Shown: in pieces, positions 60,967 to 64,000 of the stretch
Layout: each line of letters starts with the position of its first letter
How positions within the stretch are numbered: position 1 is the stretch's first letter
NCBI GenBank assembly: GCA_040222235.1
Contig: JAVKDO010000015.1
Coordinates: forward strand, 37,752 to 101,751
DNA: 64,000 bases
From: UBA6059 sp040222235
Lineage (GTDB): Bacteria; Bacteroidota; Bacteroidia; Cytophagales; Cyclobacteriaceae
Direction of reading: 5' to 3'
Program-made: the position numbers and the translations under genes
Notes under the pieces: model-generated
Seen by the model: only the letters and a program-made list of their open reading frames with translations
Told to the model about the DNA's origin: nothing
Database searches by the model: none

Positions 60967-61193
60967 GATGTGTAATCTGTAAATCCGGTGAACTTAAACC
61001 TGGTCATACAACGGTGACACTGGAACGAAATGGGTCAGTGGTAGTCATCAAAGACGTTCCTGCTAAAGTTTGTGATAACTGTGGCCATTATTATCTCAAT
61101 GACACTATGACAACAAAGGTTTACCATATAGCAGAGGAAACCATTGCCAGTGGTGTGGAGGTAGAAGTCAGGCATCTGGTTGCACTAGGATGA
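60963..61193 (+). CDS. YgiT/MqsA-type zinc-finger antitoxin-like protein
   Basis: A 76-aa protein with a two-Cys-pair zinc finger (MRCVICKSGELKPG ... KVCDNCGHYYL) and a short helical C terminus, matching the N-terminal metal-binding domain of MqsA/YgiT antitoxins. It lacks the Xre-type HTH domain. It is coupled to the frameshifted DUF4258 gene. The pair sits between the regulator and export genes of the second polysaccharide locus. Confidence 0.82.
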   Translation: MRCVICKSGELKPGHTTVTLERNGSVVVIKDVPAKVCDNCGHYYLNDTMTTKVYHIAEETIASGVEVEVRHLVALG

Positions 61194-61337
61194 TTCGGAC
61201 AGTCAGACTTTCAGATGGTTCGGATCCCGATCCCGATATCTATCGGGACTATCGGGACAGATTTTCGGACAATGACATGATTGAAAGTGATGATATTATG
61301 ATAATGCAGAGTACGACTCAAATACTAGAAACGGATA

Positions 61338-62285
61338 ATGAGGAATAAAAAAATTAGCTTTGCCGATTCTATGAGTATTCGTCTACTAAGCCTTGTCAGA
61401 AACCTCTTCTTCGTCGGTGTATTCGCCGTAGCGTTTAGTTCATGCATTAGTCATAAGCAGCTCCTTATCTTAGATGAAGGACAGCCCTATACGACGGATA
61501 GCCTAGCGGTCATTGAAAATTATCCCGGCCCGATTATCCAAACTGATGATAAACTGTTGGTCAAAGTCTCTTCTTTTGATCAGCAGGCTGCCGCTCCGTT
61601 TAATCAGCAATCCATGCTAGGACTTGGGGGACAGCAGGGCGGGATGAATAATCAGCGAGGTGGTCAAGGAGTATTAGGGGGGGATTCCCAAAGTGGTATT
61701 TTTGGACAGGCTGGTAATAATAACCAAAACAATATTAGCCAAAATGGGAATCAGAACGGAATGGGGCAGCAGTTCCTCGGCTATCTCGTCGATCCCAATA
61801 GTAATATTGAGTTTCCAGTGATAGGGACTGTCCGTCTGGGAGGTATGACGTTGGATCAGGCTAAGCTCAAACTTTATGAACTTCTAGATGAGTACCTAAT
61901 CAACTACGCGGTAGACGTTCAGTTTATCAATCGTCGTATCACCGTGAGTGGTGAGGTGGAAAACCCAGGACTGGTGCAGCTGGATAGAGATCGTATCAGC
62001 ATTATAGAGGCTATTCAGCGTGCTGGCGGTATTACGGTGTACAGTAATACTGAGAACATTCAAGTTATCCGTGAAAAAGACGGAGAGCGACTTTTCGCTA
62101 CATTGAACCTGCATGACAGAGATATAGTCAATTCTCAATTCTATTATATTTATCCAAACGATGTGGTTTATTTACAGCCGATTCGAGCCAAGACCTTTAC
62201 TGCTCAAACTTCCTTTTTCTCTGCTTTTAACATTATCACGAGTTTGATCTCAGCGGCAGCATTGATAGTTGCCTTCAGCCGATAA
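61338..62285 (+). CDS. Wza-like polysaccharide export lipoprotein
   Basis: A 315-aa outer-membrane export protein. Signal peptide with lipobox VFAVAFSSC (Cys about 35). A Poly_export domain follows, interrupted by a Gly/Asn/Gln-rich insertion (about 93-145, for example QQGGMNNQRGGQGVLGG), then DPNSNIEFPVIGTVRLGGMT. The SLBB region is VDVQFINRRITVSGEVENPG, and a C-terminal hydrophobic helix ends the protein (about 292-313). It exports the polymer made by the second locus. The Wzc gene starts 3 bp after its stop. Confidence 0.88.
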   Translation: MRNKKISFADSMSIRLLSLVRNLFFVGVFAVAFSSCISHKQLLILDEGQPYTTDSLAVIENYPGPIIQTDDKLLVKVSSFDQQAAAPFNQQSMLGLGGQQGGMNNQRGGQGVLGGDSQSGIFGQAGNNNQNNISQNGNQNGMGQQFLGYLVDPNSNIEFPVIGTVRLGGMTLDQAKLKLYELLDEYLINYAVDVQFINRRITVSGEVENPGLVQLDRDRISIIEAIQRAGGITVYSNTENIQVIREKDGERLFATLNLHDRDIVNSQFYYIYPNDVVYLQPIRAKTFTAQTSFFSAFNIITSLISAAALIVAFSR

Positions 62286-62288
62286 GCA

Positions 62289-64000
62289 TTGAGTAATCTC
62301 AATACATACGATCAGTTTTCCGAAGCGGAAGAAAAGTCATTGATAAGCTTTGACCTTAATCGATGGCTGAAGAAAGTAGTTCGCAATTGGTACTATCTAG
62401 TGATATTCCTTGCCATCGGCCTGACGGCTGCCTGGCTCTATCTTCGGTATACCTATCCAGTTTATCAGGTGAGTGCCAAGATCCTGACTCAACCGACCGA
62501 GGAACAGGAGTTTAACAACACTTTTTTTGCACAAAGCAAGTTAGCTGAGATGCAGAGTAAGATGGTGGATGAAACCCAGATTCTCCAAGCGAGAAATTTG
62601 GTGGCTAATGTACTCAAAGAGCTGAATCTTGAAGTCAGCTTTTATTCTGTGGGTAGAATTAAAGATTTGGATGTTTATCCCTACAGTACTGGTTCTCCAA
62701 TAATTATTGAATCTATTCAATTGCGGCCTTCGGCTTACAGTCAACCTTTTTATGTGACCATTGATGGTAATCAATTAATGATTGAGTGGAATGATACTGA
62801 AATTCAAGGTGTATTTGGGCAACCGTTTGATACTGACTTTGGCGCTTTTGTGGTCAAAAGAAACCCTAAGGATCAGGGTGGATTGACTTACGTCAAATGT
62901 CTATTTAATGAACCTAATCAGCTGATTGATCAATTTCAGAGGAATTACTCTGTCCGCAAAGCCTCGGGAAGCTCAAGTGTGCTCAATATGACGATCAACC
63001 ATGCTAATGGTGAGATTGGTGAAGCCTATTTACAGGCTATGATTGACCGCTATGATCAATCTGTTATTGAAAATAAGAACCGACTTTCTAACAAAACTGA
63101 GGACTTTCTAGAACAGCGAATAGGGGAGTTGGAAGACGAACTAGAGGCTTCTGAGGATGAATTGATGCAGTTTCTGATCAATAATGAGTTATTCGTTAAT
63201 AATCTCGAGGAAAAGTCATCCAGAATCCGACAAGGATTAGAAGATTTTCTGACGCGTGAAGTTGAGATCAATATGACTCAAAATCGGCTTCTGGAGCTGA
63301 ACGATTTATTACGAATGAGTGAAGAGACCAATGTACTCAACGGTGAGCGGTATTTCTATGATGTGGCCTCCAAGCCTATCGACATAGAGCTTGTGTCACG
63401 TGATTTTGCTCCATTAATTAATCGGTTCATTGAATTGATGGTCAATCTAAAGTATACCCAGATGAATGTTTCTGTCAATTACCCTGGCCTATTGTCGACT
63501 CAGCAGGAAATTGACTCTATCAGAACCTATCTTATCACCGGAATTGAGGAGGAATTATCGAAACTAGATAGGGCCAAGAAAGAAATTGAGTTAACAAGAG
63601 ATTCGCTTTACAATGTATTGGTGGCCTCCACAGAGTTGAGAATCCCCTCTCAAAAAATAGAGAGGTTGCTGAACGTGAAGGAACAATTGTATTTCAGTAT
63701 ACTACAACAGCGCGAGCAAATCAAGCTTAATCAAGCTACCGCAATGGCACAAACGATATTGTTGATGAGTCCACGGGTCGTTGGGAGTATTAGCAGAAGT
63801 CCCAGTGAAGTCTATGCGCTATACGGAGGAATTGCTATGGCCTTTCCTTTATTGGTGATGGCTTTGATGGTTTTTCTGGATAGGACTATTGATAATCCTG
63901 ATGAAGTAGGCAAGAAAACGAACGTGCCGGTTATTGCCAGTATAGGTCACAGTCGCAGTAAGCAACAGATTGTGGTGACACGTGAATCACGTACCGGTAT
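62289..64000 (+). CDS. Wzc-like polysaccharide co-polymerase, 5' part
   Basis: An open frame of at least 570 codons running off the window. It starts with TTG at 62289 (LSNLNTYDQFSEAEEKSLIS), 3 bp after the wza stop, and no ATG is available near the N terminus. First transmembrane helix: WYYLVIFLAIGLTAAWLYL (about residues 38-56). A long periplasmic coiled-coil region (about 255-490) follows, with FLEQRIGELEDELEASEDEL. A second helix near 520-538 (AMAFPLLVMALMVFLD) leads to TNVPVIASIGHS. The kinase domain, if present, lies beyond the window. Confidence 0.87.
   Translation, partial: MSNLNTYDQFSEAEEKSLISFDLNRWLKKVVRNWYYLVIFLAIGLTAAWLYLRYTYPVYQVSAKILTQPTEEQEFNNTFFAQSKLAEMQSKMVDETQILQARNLVANVLKELNLEVSFYSVGRIKDLDVYPYSTGSPIIIESIQLRPSAYSQPFYVTIDGNQLMIEWNDTEIQGVFGQPFDTDFGAFVVKRNPKDQGGLTYVKCLFNEPNQLIDQFQRNYSVRKASGSSSVLNMTINHANGEIGEAYLQAMIDRYDQSVIENKNRLSNKTEDFLEQRIGELEDELEASEDELMQFLINNELFVNNLEEKSSRIRQGLEDFLTREVEINMTQNRLLELNDLLRMSEETNVLNGERYFYDVASKPIDIELVSRDFAPLINRFIELMVNLKYTQMNVSVNYPGLLSTQQEIDSIRTYLITGIEEELSKLDRAKKEIELTRDSLYNVLVASTELRIPSQKIERLLNVKEQLYFSILQQREQIKLNQATAMAQTILLMSPRVVGSISRSPSEVYALYGGIAMAFPLLVMALMVFLDRTIDNPDEVGKKTNVPVIASIGHSRSKQQIVVTRESRTG

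Overview
The window looks like a chromosomal segment of a gliding or surface-associated member of the Bacteroidota, most likely order Cytophagales. The evidence is a gldA-gldF-gldG gliding ABC transporter cluster, a large secreted protein with the type B type IX secretion sorting domain, a LruC/DUF4114 surface protein, a small Bacteroidota-type PspC protein, a UpxY/NusG-like antiterminator, and promoter elements of the Bacteroidota form TAnnTTTG. No rRNA, tRNA, CRISPR array, transposase or phage gene was seen.

Layout. 1-13.8 kb is mostly housekeeping: the 3' end of ffh, pdhB, an OmpA/TPR lipoprotein, pspC, a glycosyltransferase with a YbaB protein, a type IX cargo protein, hisS, a phosphoesterase, an M20-type peptidase, an unrecognised helical-repeat protein and an acyl-ACP thioesterase. 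13.9-18.0 kb holds gldA, gldF, gldG and a DUF4340 gene. 18.2-22.3 kb holds an H-NOX haem sensor, a hybrid histidine kinase and a LytTR response regulator in one tight operon. 22.5-42.7 kb is an exopolysaccharide (EPS) region of three transcription units: a forward unit of five glycosyltransferases and an acyltransferase, a reverse unit (TolC-like protein, Wzz/Wzc-like co-polymerase, glycosyltransferases, Wzy/ligase, Wzx flippase), and a second reverse unit (REC-only regulator, initiating sugar-phosphate transferase, split LruC protein). 42.8-48.9 kb holds lipoproteins, hydrolases, an M49-like metallopeptidase and a DUF819 membrane protein. 49.1-53.2 kb is a sulfide/persulfide operon (ArsR regulator, TauE exporter, persulfide dioxygenase-rhodanese, two YeeE/YedE halves, rhodanese lipoprotein). 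53.2-58.7 kb holds a serine hydrolase, an esterase, a leucyl aminopeptidase, a toxin-antitoxin pair and an ATP-grasp enzyme. 58.7-59.4 kb is repeat-rich non-coding DNA. 59.4-64 kb starts a second polysaccharide locus (NusG-like antiterminator, winged-helix protein, DUF4258/YgiT pair, Wza, Wzc running off the end).

Main discovery. All three EPS transcription units start with the same regulatory architecture: three 11-bp direct repeats close to CCAAWWAYCGA, spaced 20-21 bp (two helical turns), followed 29-30 bp later by a TAnnTTTG-like -7 element and then the start codon. No comparable array was found elsewhere in the window. Tandem direct repeats two turns apart are what LytTR-type regulators bind, and the LytTR gene lies immediately upstream of the first EPS unit, in an operon with an H-NOX sensor and a phosphorelay kinase. 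The proposed circuit is NO (or haem ligand) to H-NOX, to hybrid kinase, to LytTR regulator, to a three-promoter EPS regulon.

Other notable signals. The 10-mer CCTACCGGAA/TTCCGGTAGG occurs 14 times, against about 0.1 expected by chance, all inside genes and in different reading frames. Three genes (a Lys/Ala/Glu-rich small protein, the LruC protein and a DUF4258 protein) are each broken by a single-base frameshift in a short homopolymer run, a pattern that may reflect sequence errors.
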